Origin: Tetragonia tetragonoides
Lineage: Eukaryota; Streptophyta; Magnoliopsida; Caryophyllales; Aizoaceae
Assembly (NCBI GenBank): GCA_038025085.1
Contig: CM076140.1
Span: 29,437,001 to 29,501,000 of the forward strand
Direction: 5' to 3'
DNA length: 64,000 bases
A program made the position numbers and the translations under genes. The notes beneath the pieces were generated by a model, which saw only the letters and a program-made list of their open reading frames with translations, was not told the origin of the DNA and did no database searches. Shown one piece after another: positions 42,943-53,861 of the stretch. Within the stretch, counting starts at the first letter, position 1; each line of letters opens with the position of its first letter.

Positions 42943-43145
42943 ATCAAACTATTGCACAATAATTGTTTTAACCTTGTTCTTACACACATTCCCACTCCTA
43001 ATCAGAAAATCGGCGATTTATACCCGATCTCGCAGTAAAACACAACACGTCTCCTGAAATCTTTTATACTAGTGTTTTCTGACTGTAGACAGCGTTTTAA
43101 ATAAGGCTATATAAAAAAAAATAATAATAAAATAAAGATTCAAAA

Positions 43146-43265
43146 AGAGGTGCAACACGAGGACTTTCCAGGAGGTCACCCATCCTAGTACTACTCTCGG
43201 TCAAGCACGCTTCACAGCGGTGTTCTTATGGGATCCGGTGCATTAGTGCTGGTATGATCGCACCC
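43146..43265 (-). rRNA. 5S rRNA gene, copy 117
   Basis: 120 nt. agaggtgc, ctttccagg, ctcggtcaag, cttcacagcggtg, cttatgg. Confidence 0.86.
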
Positions 43266-43486
43266 ATCAAACTATTGCACAATATTTGTTTTAACCTTGT
43301 TCATACACACATTTCTCACTCCCCGTGCGTCTCTTTTATCAGAAAATCAACGGTTTGTACCCAATCTCGCCGTAAAACACAACACGTCTCCTGAAATATT
43401 TTATACTAGTGTTTTTTGATTGTAGACAGCGTTTTAAATAAGGCTACAGTAAAAAAAAAAAAAAAAAAAAAAATGAAGATTCAAAA

Positions 43487-43597
43487 AGGGGTGCAACACG
43501 ACGACTCCCCAGGAGCCTAGTACTACTCTCGCCCAAGCACACTTAACTGCGGAGTTCTTATGGGATCCGGTGCATTAGTGCTGGTATGATCGCACAC
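43487..43597 (-). pseudogene. 5S gene, copy 118 (9-nt deletion in box C)
   Basis: 111 nt; caggagcctag lacks the 9 bases gtcacccat at the heart of box C, so TFIIIA binding should fail. Also acgactcccc. Confidence 0.88.
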
Positions 43598-43815
43598 ATC
43601 AAACTATTGCACACTATTTGTTTTAACCGTGTTCTTACACACATTTCTCACTCCCCGTGCGTCTCTTTTATCCAAAAATCAACGGTTTGTACCCGATCTC
43701 GCCATAAAACACAACACCTCTCCTGAAATCTTTTATACTAGTGTTTTCTGACTGTAGACAGCGTTTTAAATAAGGCTACATAAAAAAAATTAAAAAAAAA
43801 GATGAAGATTCAAAA

Positions 43816-43934
43816 AGGGGTGCAACACGAGGACTTCCCAGGAGGTCACCGATCGTAGTACTTCTCTGCTCAAGCACGCTTAGCTGCGGCGTTCTGATGA
43901 GATCCGGTGCATTAGTGCTGGTATGATCGCACCC
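43816..43934 (-). rRNA. 5S rRNA gene, copy 119
   Basis: 119 nt. accgatcgtagtacttctc, tgctcaag (one base lost), gcggcg, gatgagatcc. Confidence 0.84.
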
Positions 43935-44151
43935 ATCAAACTATTGCACAGTATTTGTTTTAACCTTGTTCTTACACACATTTCTCACTCCCCGTGCGTC
44001 TCTTTTATCAGAAAATCAACGGTTTGTACCCGATCTCGCCATAAAACACAACACGTCTCCTGAAATCTTTTATACTAGTGTTTCCGGATTGTAGACATCG
44101 TTTTAAATAAGGCTACATAAAAAAAAACATAAAAAAAATGAAGATTCAAAA

Positions 44152-44271
44152 AGGGGTGGAACACGAGGACATCCCAAGAGGTCACCAATCCTAGTACTAC
44201 TATCGCCCAAGCACGCTTAACTGCGGGGTTTTGATGGGATATGGTGCATTAGTGCTAGTATGATCGCACCC
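44152..44271 (-). rRNA. 5S rRNA gene, copy 120
   Basis: 120 nt. gtggaacacg, gacatcccaagagg, accaatcc, gcggggttttg, gatatgg; partner of copy 123. Confidence 0.86.
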
Positions 44272-44489
44272 ATCGAACTATTGCACAATATTTGTTTTAA
44301 ACTTGTTCTTACACACATTTCTCACTCCCCGTGTGTCTCTTTTATCAGAAAATAAACGGTTTGTACCCAATTTCGCTGTAAAACACAACACGTCTCCTGA
44401 AATCTTTTATACTAATGTTTTCTGATTGTAGACAACGTATAAAATAAGGCTACATAAAAAAGAAATTTTAAAACAATGAAGATTCAAAA

Positions 44490-44568
44490 AGGGGTGCAAC
44501 ACGAGGACTTTCCAGGAGGTCACCCAACCTATGGAATCCGGTGCATTAGTGCTAGTATGATCGCACCA
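44490..44568 (-). pseudogene. 5S gene, copy 121 (41-nt internal deletion)
   Basis: 79 nt; cacccaacctatggaatcc joins box C directly to the 5' third, removing box A and the intermediate element. Not transcribable from its own internal promoter. Confidence 0.9.
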
Positions 44569-44784
44569 ATCAAACTATTGCACAATATTTGTTTTAACCT
44601 TGTTCTTAAACACATTTCTCACTCCCCGTGCGTCTCTTTTATAAGAAAATCAAAGGTTTGTTCCCGATCTCGCCGTAAAACACAACACGTCTCCTGAAAT
44701 CTTTTATACTAGTATTTTCTGATTGTAGACAGCGTTTTAAAAAAGGCTACATAAAAAAAAATAAAAAAAAATGAAGATTCAAAA

Positions 44785-44904
44785 AGGGGTGCAACACGAG
44801 GACTTCCCAGGAGGTCACCCATCCTAATACTACTCTCGCCCAAGCACGCTTAACTGCGGGGTTCTTATGGGATCCGGTGCATTAGTGCAGGTATGATCAC
44901 ACCC
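44785..44904 (-). rRNA. 5S rRNA gene, copy 122
   Basis: 120 nt. ctaatac, gcggggttcttatgg, gtgcagg, gatcacaccc. Confidence 0.87.
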
Positions 44905-45119
44905 ATCAAACTATTGCACAATATTTGTTTTAACCTTGTTCTTACACACATTTCTCACTCCCCGTGCGTCTCTTTTATAAGAAAATCAACGGTTTGTACC
45001 CGATCTCGCCGTAAAACACAACACGTCTCCTGAAATCTTTTATACTAGTATTTTCTGATTGTAGACAGCGTTTTAAAAAAGGCTACATAAAAAAAATTAA
45101 AAAAAATGAAGATTTAAAA

Positions 45120-45237
45120 AGGGGTGCAACACGAGGACATCCCAAGAGGTCACCAATCCTAGTACTACTATCGCCCAAGCACGCTTAACTACGTTTCTGA
45201 TGGGATCTTGTGCATTAGTGCTAGTATGATCGCACCC
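45120..45237 (-). rRNA. 5S rRNA gene, copy 123
   Basis: 118 nt. gacatcccaagagg, accaatcc, aactacgtttctg (two bases lost), gatcttg. Confidence 0.83.
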
Positions 45238-45455
45238 ATCAAACTATTGCACAATATTTGTTTTAAACTTGTTCTTACACACATTTCTCACTCCCCGTGT
45301 GTCTCTTTTATCAGAAAATAAACGGTTTGTACCCGATTTCGCCGTAAAACACAACACGTCTCCTGAAATCTTTTATACTAATGTTTTCTGATTGTAAACA
45401 ACGTTTAAAATAAGGCTACATAAAAAAGAAATTTTAAAAAAATGAAGATTCAAAA

Positions 45456-45575
45456 AGGGGTGCAACACGAGGACTTTCCAGGAGGTCACCCATCCTAGTA
45501 CTACTCTCGCCCAAGCACGTTTAACTGCGGAGTTCTGTTAGGATCCGGTGCATTAGTGCTGGTATGATCGCACCC
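45456..45575 (-). rRNA. 5S rRNA gene, copy 124
   Basis: 120 nt. ctttccagg, cacgttta, tctgttagg; shares its spacer type with copy 121. Confidence 0.88.
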
Positions 45576-45782
45576 ATCAAACTATTGCACAATATTTGTT
45601 TTAACGTTGTTCTACACACATTTCTCACTCCCCGTGCGTCTCTTTTATAAGAAAATCAACGGTTTGTACCCGATCTCGCCGTAAAACACAACACGTCTCC
45701 TGAAATCTTTTATACTAGTGTTTTCTGATTGTAGGCAGCGTTTTAAATAAGGCTACATAAAGAAATAAAAAAAATGAAGATT

Positions 45783-45896
45783 CAACACGAGGACTTTCTT
45801 AGGAGGTCACCCATCCTAGTACTACTCTCGCCCAAGCACGCTTCACTGCGTGGTTCTGATGGGAACCGGTGCATTAGTGCTGGTATGATCGTACCC
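45783..45896 (-). pseudogene. 5S gene, copy 125 (3' end and terminator lost)
   Basis: 114 nt; gattcaacacgagg shows loss of aaaaaggggtg, so the last seven nucleotides and the T5 terminator are gone. Also ctttcttagg, gcgtgg, gatcgtaccc. Confidence 0.86.
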
Positions 45897-46102
45897 ATTA
45901 AACTATTGCATAATATTTGTTTTAACCTTGTTCTTACACACATTTCTCACTCGCCGTGCGTTTCTTTTATTAGAAAATCAACGGTTTGTACCCGCTGTAA
46001 ATCACAACACGTCTCCTGAAATCTTTTATACTAGTGTTTTCTGATTGTAGACAGCGTTTTAAATAAGGCTACATAAAAAAAAAAAAAAATAATAATGAAG
46101 AT

Positions 46103-46217
46103 TGCAACACGAGGACTTCCCAAGAGGTCACCCATCCTAGTTCTATTCTCGCCCAAGCACGCTGAACTGCGGAGTTCTGATGGGATCCGCTGCATTAGTG
46201 CTAGTATGATCGCACCC
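46103..46217 (-). pseudogene. 5S gene, copy 126 (3' end and terminator lost)
   Basis: 115 nt; gattgcaacacgagg lacks the terminal CCCCT and T5. Also ccaagagg, agttctattc, gctgaac, ccgctgc. Confidence 0.86.
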
Positions 46218-46432
46218 ATCAAACTATTGCACAATATTTGGTTTAACCTTGTTCTTACACACATTTCTCACTCCTCGTGGGTCTCTTTTATCAGAAAATC
46301 AACGGTTTGTACCCGATCTCGCCGAACACAACACGTCTCCTGAAATCTTTTATACTAGTGTTTTTCTGATTGTAGACAGCGTTTTACATAAGGCTACATA
46401 AAAAAATAATAAAAAAAAATGAAGATTCAAAA

Positions 46433-46552
46433 AGGAGTGCAACACGAGGACTTCCCAAGAGGTCACCCATCCTAGTTCTACTCTCGCCCAAGCAAGCTGA
46501 ACTGCAGAGTTCTGATGGGATCCGATGCATTAGTGCTGGTATGATCGCCCCC
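46433..46552 (-). rRNA. 5S rRNA gene, copy 127
   Basis: 120 nt. aggagtgc, agttctactc, caagcaagctgaac, gcagag, gatcgccccc. Confidence 0.86.
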
Positions 46553-46782
46553 ATCAAATTATTGCACAATATTTTATTTTAACCTTGTTCTTACATACAT
46601 TTCTCACCCCCCGTGCGTCTCTTTTATCAGAAAATCAACGGTTTGTACCCGATCTCGCCGTTGAACACAACATTTCTCCTGAAATCTTTTATACTAGTGC
46701 TTTCTGATTGTTGACAGCGTTTTAAATAAGGTAACATAAAAATTTTAAAAAAATAAATAAATAAAAAAATAAAGATTCAAAA

Positions 46783-46902
46783 AGGGGTGCAACACGAGGA
46801 CTTCCCAGGAGGTCACCCATCCGAGTACTACTCTCGCCCAAGCACGCTTAACTGCGAAGTTCTGATGGGATCTGGTGCATTAGTGTTGGTATGATCGAAC
46901 CC
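46783..46902 (-). rRNA. 5S rRNA gene, copy 128
   Basis: 120 nt. ccgagtac, gcgaag, gatctgg, gtgttgg, gatcgaaccc. Confidence 0.87.
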
Positions 46903-47121
46903 ATCAAACTATTGCACAATATTTGTTTTAAACTTGTTCTTACACACATTTCTCACTCCTCGTGTGTCTCTTTTATCAGAAAATCAATGGTTTGTACCCG
47001 ATCTCGCCGTAAAACACAACACGTCTCCTGAAATCTTTTATATTAGTGTTTTCTGATTGTAGACAGCGTTTTAAAAAAGGTTACATAAAAAAAATTAAAA
47101 AAAAAAAATGAAGATTCAAAA

Positions 47122-47241
47122 AGGGATGCAACACAAGGACTTCCCAGAAGGTCACCCATCCTAGTACTACTCTCGCACAAGCACGTTTAACTGCGGAGTT
47201 CTGATGGGATCCGGTGTATTAGTGCTGGTATGATCGAACCC
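47122..47241 (-). rRNA. 5S rRNA gene, copy 129
   Basis: 120 nt. agggatgc, acacaagg, tcgcacaag, cacgttta, gatcgaaccc. Confidence 0.87.
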
Positions 47242-47464
47242 AATAAAGTATTGCACAATATTTGTTTTAACCTTGTTCTTACACACATTTCTCACTCCCC
47301 GTGCGTCTCTTTTATCAGAAAATCAATGGTTTGTTCCCGATCTCACCGTAAAACACAACACGTCTCCTGAAATCTTTTATACTAGTGTTTTCTGGTTGTA
47401 GACAGCGTTTTAAATAAGGCTACATAAAAAAAAAAATTAATAATAAAAAAATAAAGATTCAAAA

Positions 47465-47584
47465 AGGGGTGCAACACGAGGACTTTTCAGGAGGTCACCC
47501 ATCCCAATACTACTCTCACCCAAGCACGTTTAACTGCGGAGTTCTGATGGGATCTGGTGCATTAGTGCTGGTATGATCGCACCC
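47465..47584 (-). rRNA. 5S rRNA gene, copy 130
   Basis: 120 nt. cttttcagg, cccaatac, ctcaccc, cacgttta, gatctgg. The spacer upstream, towards copy 131, is shortened to 145 bp (cttttattcaaaaagg). Confidence 0.87.
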
Positions 47585-47729
47585 ATCAAACTATTGCACA
47601 ATATTTGTTTTAAACTTGTTCGTACACACATTTCTCACTCCCCGTGCGTCTCTTTTATCAGAAAATCAACGGTTTGTACCCGATCTCGGCGTAAAACACA
47701 ACACGTCTCCTGAAATCTTTTATTCAAAA

Positions 47730-47778
47730 AGGGGTGCAACACGAGGACTTCCCAGGAGGTCACCCATCCTAGTACTAC
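47730..47778 (-). pseudogene. 5S copy 131, 3' part, split by Tat element
   Basis: Consensus 3' 49 nt up to agtactac. The last five bases (actac) are the target duplication. Continues at 60169. Confidence 0.93.
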
Positions 47779-49276
47779 AGTAAGAACCCTCGCCTCTTCC
47801 CGGCTCTCCATTAAAATCGTGATTTTATTCGATTGGGTTTAATGGTTCTTAATTATACGCCATAAGCAATTTAATTTAATTATGGGGAATAATAATTTGC
47901 AAATAAGATGCCGCCACTAATTTTTAAGGAAACAACTGAAAATTATCAAAAGTGCATGTCCATGGGGACTAAATATTGAGTTCGGGGGTGTAGGTACGAA
48001 ATAAACAAAACGAATCTCATCTAAATCGCCCGTATAAACGGCCTCTACTATGCTTATCCATGTCAAATATTTATTTATACTATATGGTTCCATACAAGTC
48101 CGATCGTCCAAGATCCTAAATTAACTAGGCGGGTTAAAGACAACCAAATTACCTCTGTTATCACTTCGCACAATTTATAGCCAATATACATGCATACTAT
48201 TAACAAGCATAAACAAGATATAAAGCATTAAATTAACGCTCCAACCTACCGCACTTTGCTAAACGCGCCATGCATTGTATATGCACATCAATAAAATTGT
48301 TAGTAACTTCAAAAGAAGAACAATGCAAAAATATTAACTTTATGCTAAAATAAACCTAGGAGGCTACTATATACATGCAAAAACTACAAAAAGATGCAAA
48401 CTTGCATAACTAATAAAAAAGATGCTAACTTTATAAACTAAACATGCATATTTATATACAGAACCCAAAGCATGCAAATTTATTTATCCATAATCAAAAG
48501 CTAAATAAAACATGATTGATAAATAGTAAACAAGAGATTTAATAAAGAGTTTAGGCCCTCAGGATGGTTAACCTGGACGTTTTATTCGAACGGGACTAGT
48601 AGAATTGGAATTGCTCTTCGATCTTGGGTGCTAGGCTAGGTGTAATGCTTGCTTGGATCTTCAGATTTCTGAATTCTCTTTGATTTGGGGAAATATGTGC
48701 TCTCAATGCTCTCAAAATTATGAACTGACTGACCTCCTGCAAAAGAAGAGGAGTATTTATAGAGTTGGGGGCCGGATTTTGGGGCTAGGGTAAGAAACCC
48801 GGCGCCACAACTCGGCCCACCCAAAAAACCGGCCCAGCGGCCACACGGAGGGTAGCTGGGGCCCGCGGCTGCCGCTGGGGCTCAGCGGCTGGCCAGAAGG
48901 CCCCCGCCGTCACGCGCTGACCGCCGGGCAGGTAGCGATAGCCGCTGGACCTGACGGCGCGCGTGTGACTAGGGTTTTTGACTTTTTGTGCTCAGTAAAT
49001 TACGAAATTTCCCTTGGGCTGACCCCCGGGGGTTGGGATTGAGCGGTTTTGACCCAAATCTTCGAGACGCGATATCTCTTGATCCGGGAACCTGATTGAG
49101 GCAAGGTCAAAGGCGTTGGAATCCTTATAACAAGGGCTATCCAATGACTGATGTTTTAAGAAATTTGGTCTAGATTTCCGAGCAATGTCCTTTTCTACTT
49201 ACGTCCATGTTAATCCATTACCATCATCATCAGGCGTTGCGGTGTCAGGGGATGAGAACCGATTAGGGTGTCTACA
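47779..49276 (-). repeat. 3' LTR of Tat element (full, 1498 bp)
   Basis: In element sense it runs from TGTAGACACCCTAATC to the ggctctcc-region complement. On the + strand its edge reads agtaagaaccc, where the other LTR has tgtacgaaccc, so its TG end is mutated. It contains a GC-rich block (48780-48960) next to a minus-strand TATA box. Its U3 region is retained, unlike in the other LTR. Confidence 0.9.
48754..48761 (-). promoter_or_regulatory. TATA box of Tat LTR
   Basis: Minus strand reads CTCTATAAATACTCC, directly downstream (in element sense) of a ~180 bp GC-rich block with repeated AGCGGC/GCCGCTGG words. Likely core promoter for the element RNA. The corresponding region is deleted from the right-hand LTR. 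Confidence 0.65.
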
Positions 49277-49290
49277 GAAGCCCCCACTTT
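49277..49290 (-). other. Polypurine tract
   Basis: Minus strand AAAGTGGGGGCTTC abuts the TGTAGACACC start of the 3' LTR, the expected place for plus-strand DNA priming. Confidence 0.75.
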
Positions 49291-49431
49291 GGTCGAGCTT
49301 GTAAAAGCGAAGGTCAAAGTATTTGCTTAAAATGCCTGCAATGTTTTTTGAAAATGCTTTATGTTAGAAAGAAAGGAAAGATAGACTCCTGACCCCCTGT
49401 GGTCAGGGTTACCTGCTTTGTTTTTGCCAAC

Positions 49432-49695
49432 ACGATGCTAATTTTAATAGCTTTGTCGTTAAAAAGCGTTTCGTTGCTCTGCTTGGCGGGTGCTAACGTG
49501 ACGCTAATTTTAATAGCCTCAACGTCAAAGAGCGTTGTGTTGCTCTGCTTCAAGGGTGCCAACGTGACGCTAATTTTAATAGCCTCATCGTCAAAGAGCG
49601 TTGTGTTGCTCTGCTTCAAGGGTGCCAACGTGACGCTAATTTTAATAGTCTCAACGTCAAAGAGCGTTGTGTTGCTCTGCTTCAGTGATGCCTGT
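49432..49695. repeat. 66-bp minisatellite, four copies
   Basis: Units begin at 49432, 49498, 49564 and 49630; the last three are almost identical and the first is diverged. The unit contains gtgacgctaattttaatag and gagcgttgtgttgctctgc, with an imperfect inverted pair (aagagc/gctctgctt). As 66 is a multiple of three, both strands give open 22-residue repeats, which I read as incidental. It lies in the 3' untranslated region of the element, a known nursery of satellite repeats in Tat/Ogre elements. Confidence 0.92.
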
Positions 49696-50407
49696 GTTTT
49701 TGGAAAATTGTACCTGCAAAATATAATAAAGTGCATGTGCCTGTAAAAGATTAGATGTAAGGCTTGCGCCTGCAAAAATAGGTAAGACCGGGTCCCTAGG
49801 ATAGGAAACCAAGCTGTGGGGGCGAAAGAGTCATTTTGGTTGACATGCCGGAACCTCCCGGGCTTCCAACGATCGAGAAATGCAATCCCGCGCGGAATTT
49901 GAACTTATGGGCCCGCCCCGTGAGGGGCAAGCGAGAAAACTAGTTCAGCGGCCACGCGGAGGGCCGTCCAGCGCTGGGCGGCCTTTACGGGCTCTCTCGG
50001 CGGCTCTTATGGCCGTGCGAAGGTTGCTAGAGGGGCCGCCCGGCCTGGCGGCCAGGGCCAGCGGCTGGGCGGCCCTGAACCGGGCCGCTGGGCCTGTTCA
50101 GAGGCGAAAATCGGGTATTTTGTGGGGGAGCCGAATTTTGGGTAATTTCTTCCTCAAAAATTCGAGACTCTCTGTCTACCTCCATTGTTTCCCAACCTTC
50201 ATTTCTTGCTCAAAATTGCTTAAATTTGCTTCTTTTGTTTGCAGTTTCTTGATTTTGCATAATCTTTACACAATTTGAAGTTCATTTATGATTCCTCACA
50301 AATTTGGGGTGAATTTGAGAGTGGGTTTTTGAAACCCTTGGAGAGAGAAAAATCCCAAATTCTCCATTTTGCTTGTTTGCTTTTGCTTGCTTTGCTAATA
50401 CTTGTCC
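49696..50407 (+). promoter_or_regulatory. GC-rich promoter-like region before antisense gene 1
   Basis: 49900-50110 is strikingly GC-rich in an AT-rich element, with agcggccacgcggaggg, gcggctgggcggcc and gggccgctgggcc words shared with the LTR block at 48780-48960. It precedes the first ATG of antisense gene 1 by about 300 bp. A short open frame here looks like composition only. Confidence 0.5.
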
Positions 50408-53145
50408 ATGGCTCCTAAATTGGGAAGGAAGAGGAGTAGGAGGACCGAGGTTCGGGAGGAGGTTGAAGAAATTGATATCTTCACCAAGGCTTTTCCTTCC
50501 CATGTGAAGCCTGCAAAGAGGAAGCCTTATGTGTGGCTTTTCCTCAAGATAGATACACGCGATCGGATAGGATGCCTGACATCATTTGGGATCGATCGGA
50601 GTTGCTTTTCCTACCGGAGGCTCACTTGAGCTCCCGTGCTTCCAAGTTTGTGGAGAGCCTCAAACTTTTAATTCATAGTTTTATGCATTAAATTTTAGTT
50701 TATATGCTTTGCCTTGAGTAGAATTTGCGTAGGAAATGTATGCAATTGTCAAGTTTGTAGCGCATGTGATCTTGCGCGGCTTGAACGAACTTAAAAACAT
50801 GCCTAGGATTGAACATTTGTGTGAAATGTGAGCCTAAGGGGGTTGCAATTTTGATCATAGGAACCCGTTGGGAATTTGAAGCCCCATGGTAATTATGGCT
50901 CTTCGGTGAGACTTTTTAAGGTCTTGCCTAAAGAGGTGCAGAGTGCGATTTTGGGTGCGGGGTTTGGACCCCCTTTGAAAGCTGCGGACTTGGTTGAGCG
51001 AGTCAAGAGGTGCACTGTCCGCTTGCCTTTGGAGCGTTTTTGAGATACTACTAACACGTTCCATTTCCCTAATGGGAAGATGATGATCACTCCATCGGAG
51101 TTTGCTATTCTTACTGGGGTACCTTGCGTGGGTACGCCCATTGTCTATGACGTTTCCATCTGGAAACGTAAGACAAGATGGTGGAGTTGTTTGGCCCTTG
51201 GGGGAACACCTGGGGTCACCATTATTGTCCCTATAGCGAGCTCTATGCTGCTTTGACTGACGCGGGGTACTAAAGAAACACCTCGATGGAGCAGAAGGCG
51301 AGGATGTTCATCGCCTACCTCCTTGCCACGTATCCTAGCTTGTTGGATTGGGAGAGGGTGAGAGAGTACAACTGGGGGTTGCCCGGTTACGCCAACCTCT
51401 TGAGGTGCATGCGCTTTGCTTGCCGCGTGAATGATGAGGGATACAAGCAGTCGACTCTTCCTCCCGTGAGCTTGTGCGGTTTCTGGAAGGCCTTGTTTTG
51501 CTTTTTGTATCCGCTTTGGCAATTTGCATGATTTAAGTGTGTGGTGCTTAATTTCATGTTTCGATGTAGCCTTGGTTTTTCGAGCATTTCCCGGACATGG
51601 CGCCTACGGGCTGGGAGTTAGACTTCCCTGTTTGCAGGGCGTGGCGTCATAGGGATCCTGCGCCCTTCCAGACTCTTCAGTAGTATAGGGAGGCCCTCCT
51701 GCGCCTAGACTGGCACAAGGTAACGCAATTTTGCTTTTCATTGCATGGGTTGTATTTCTTGGTGTGGAAATATCTTATATTTCATGTTTGTGTAGATTGG
51801 CTACTTCCCATGGGCGAAGTATCATGGGTTGGCTTCGGATGCAGTCCTTTCATCTAGGGCGATAGACCGCCAGAGGATCCTGATTGCGGGTCCGTTCTCT
51901 TTTGAGTGATATTTGGGAGAGCGGATCTTCCGTCAGGTTTATCCTGATGTAGTGGGACCGATGATTCCTTTGGATCCTCCCTCGACCATGTTTTTGGTGA
52001 GGTGCTTGTCTCGCGAGCAGGTTACGGAGGCCATGGCGGGCTCGGATGCTATGCGGTATTTGAGGGAGCTTGCGGAGGACCTTGCGGGGCACTACGAGCA
52101 GTTCCGTCGTGATCGCCTCATGCCTTCATTTGTGGGTTTGAAGGTAAGAACTTCATATTTCGCATTCTATGCCTTTCTTGTTTGTTGGTTGCTAACCTTC
52201 TTTGCTTTGTAGGAGCCTCGGGTTGATGACGTTGATGTGGATATCCCGGATATGCGGGTCCGAGGTCGGGACTATGGCGGGAAGGAGTGCTGGGGAGAAG
52301 TCCCCATGACGGAGGACCTTGATGAGGACATTCAGGGCCTTCCTCTTCCAGTTGGGCACCCTGGGGTAAATTCGTAATTTTACCTGTTGTATGTGATTTT
52401 TACTGTTTTCAGGCTTGTACTGACTTTTCTTTGGGCAGCTTGACCGTGAGCAGACCGGGAAGGTTTTCAGGATGATGCATGCCATGAAGTCCTGGATATC
52501 TCGAGCTCTCTCGAAGGGCACTTGCTCGAGGGCTGACTTGGATAAGGTAAGCTTGATTTTGCATTTCCAAAGTTGTATGCTTTGAGAAATGTATCTTATA
52601 TGTTTGGTGGGTTGCAGGTTGAGTATCGCCGACCCCTTCCTCGTCGGTGACGACAAGTGGTATTGTCGGATGATGAGGTTGTGAGCTCGCCTGAGCGCAG
52701 TCCTTCTCGTGAGAGGAGCCCTCGGAGGAAGAGTCCTAGGAGAGAGAGGGAGTCTGTTCATCGGACGGAGCATCCTGGTGGGAGCAGGATGGCTCCGTTT
52801 GTAGAGCCTACTCTTATGCCTATGCCGATGTATCCTTCTTATCCCGGGTATGCGGGGTATGCTCCTTTTGGCGGTCTTTACTACCAGCCCTCTGTCCCTG
52901 CTCCTGTGATGCCTACCATGCCTCCTCGTTCTTCGTGGGGGTATGATTCGAGTTATGTTGGAGAGGGGTGCTCGTATCGGGAGCCTGCCCGTCATTCTTC
53001 CTTTGACCCTGGCCAGTTGGCGGCGTCGATCTTTGATGTGTTCGGAGGTCGGAGGATCACTTTGATGTGTTCCGCACGGATGCTGATGCGAGTGATGATT
53101 TTTATGATAATGTATTTGTATGAAATACATTTTTTGACCATTTGA
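50408..53145 (+). pseudogene. Antisense plant-mobile-domain-like gene 1, broken, multi-exon
   Basis: Lies on the strand opposite pol. Possible ATG at 50408 opens a lysine/arginine-rich start (MAPKLGRKRSRR). From about 50890 the plant mobile domain (aminotransferase-like, MAIN/MAIL type) is recognisable: a segment like TFHFPNGKMMITPSEFAILTG, then an RMFIAYLLATYPSLL helix, a WGLPGYANLL block and WFFEHFP. Five GT-AG introns fit: 51466-51569, 51720-51795, 52144-52212, 52366-52438 and 52547-52617. The last exon is rich in RS dipeptides (RSPSRERSPRRKSPRR), then proline/tyrosine-rich. Damage: frameshifts near 50560 and 51180, and stops including 51903-51910 (GAG TGA) and 52648-52650 (TGA). A frameshift near 53050 hides an acidic C-terminus that would stop at 53123. 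Related domains occur in nuclear proteins and in Tat-type elements; the function in the element is unknown. Confidence 0.72.
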
Positions 53146-53861
53146 ACATTTGATCGTTTTGTATTTGAACAAACATTCTTGTGGAACATTGCTCCTTTAT
53201 TGGTCCCTGCATATAATTAGGCTAATGCAAATGCACAGGTAGTCAAGCAGAGAGCGCAAGTAATAGCCATGTAGCAAAAATGGTACAGCCAAAAAGTTAA
53301 AATTGGGTGTACCCTATCCCCCCTAAAAAAAATGAAAAAAGAAAGGGATGCAAAAAATGAAATAAGATAAATAAGTATAAAAAGGATTAATAAAAGAAAA
53401 GAATATAATCATCCAAAAAAGAAATAAGGAAATTGTGGAGTTCCCATAAATAATTTAGGAAATAATAGAAAATAGTAATAATAGGAAACTGAGCCAAATT
53501 GGAGTCCAAAACGGTTAAGGAAAGTGTCCAAAACCGGGTAGAAGAGGGCTGTCTCGAAAAAACAGCTCGGCAGCCAAAGGGAGGTACTCAGTGGCTGACG
53601 CGAAGGAGCGGGGGTCAAAAGAGGGGCCGCCAGACTCAGCGGCTGGGCCGCTGCTGCTGTATCGTGGCCGCCGAGCCATCGGCGGCTGTCCCAAGGGCCA
53701 CTGAAGCCCTTTTTTGGACGGGTTGCCTTATTTTCGTCTTTTTTCGTGCGAGCCCTACATAAGCCTTGGGTTAGTCCGGTTTTGGGACATCACCTTCATA
53801 ATTTACTAGCAATAGAGAGCTTTTTAGAGAGAGAAACCCCCAATTAATTTAGATTTCAGCC
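53146..53861 (+). promoter_or_regulatory. Intergenic region with second GC-rich block
   Basis: 53146-53560 is AT-rich with no coding signal. 53560-53710 is GC-rich with gactcagcggctgggccgct and gccgccgagccatcggcgg words, again about 150-300 bp before the ATG of an antisense gene. I infer a promoter module related to the LTR block; no convincing TATA box. Confidence 0.45.

Larger units (their letters stand above)
29813..47778 (-). repeat. 5S rDNA array, block 3 (copies 77-130, half of 131)
   Basis: Continuation of the minus-strand array. It begins inside a gene (copy 77) at the retrotransposon edge and ends inside copy 131 where the Tat element inserted. This block has more truncated and internally deleted copies than block 1. 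Confidence 0.96.

Noticed and set aside
49359..49775. 138-codon minus-strand ORF and 115-codon plus-strand ORF with 22-residue repeats
   Set aside because: Both are by-products of a 66-bp minisatellite whose unit length is a multiple of three; no conserved domain and no start context.
49880..50278. 132-codon ORF in the GC-rich block
   Set aside because: Open by composition; contains only reiterated GC-rich words shared with the LTR promoter block.
52192..53172. 326-codon minus-strand ORF rich in Arg/His/Pro
   Set aside because: Lies opposite the exons of antisense gene 1; composition mirrors RS/P-rich plus-strand coding, no known domain.
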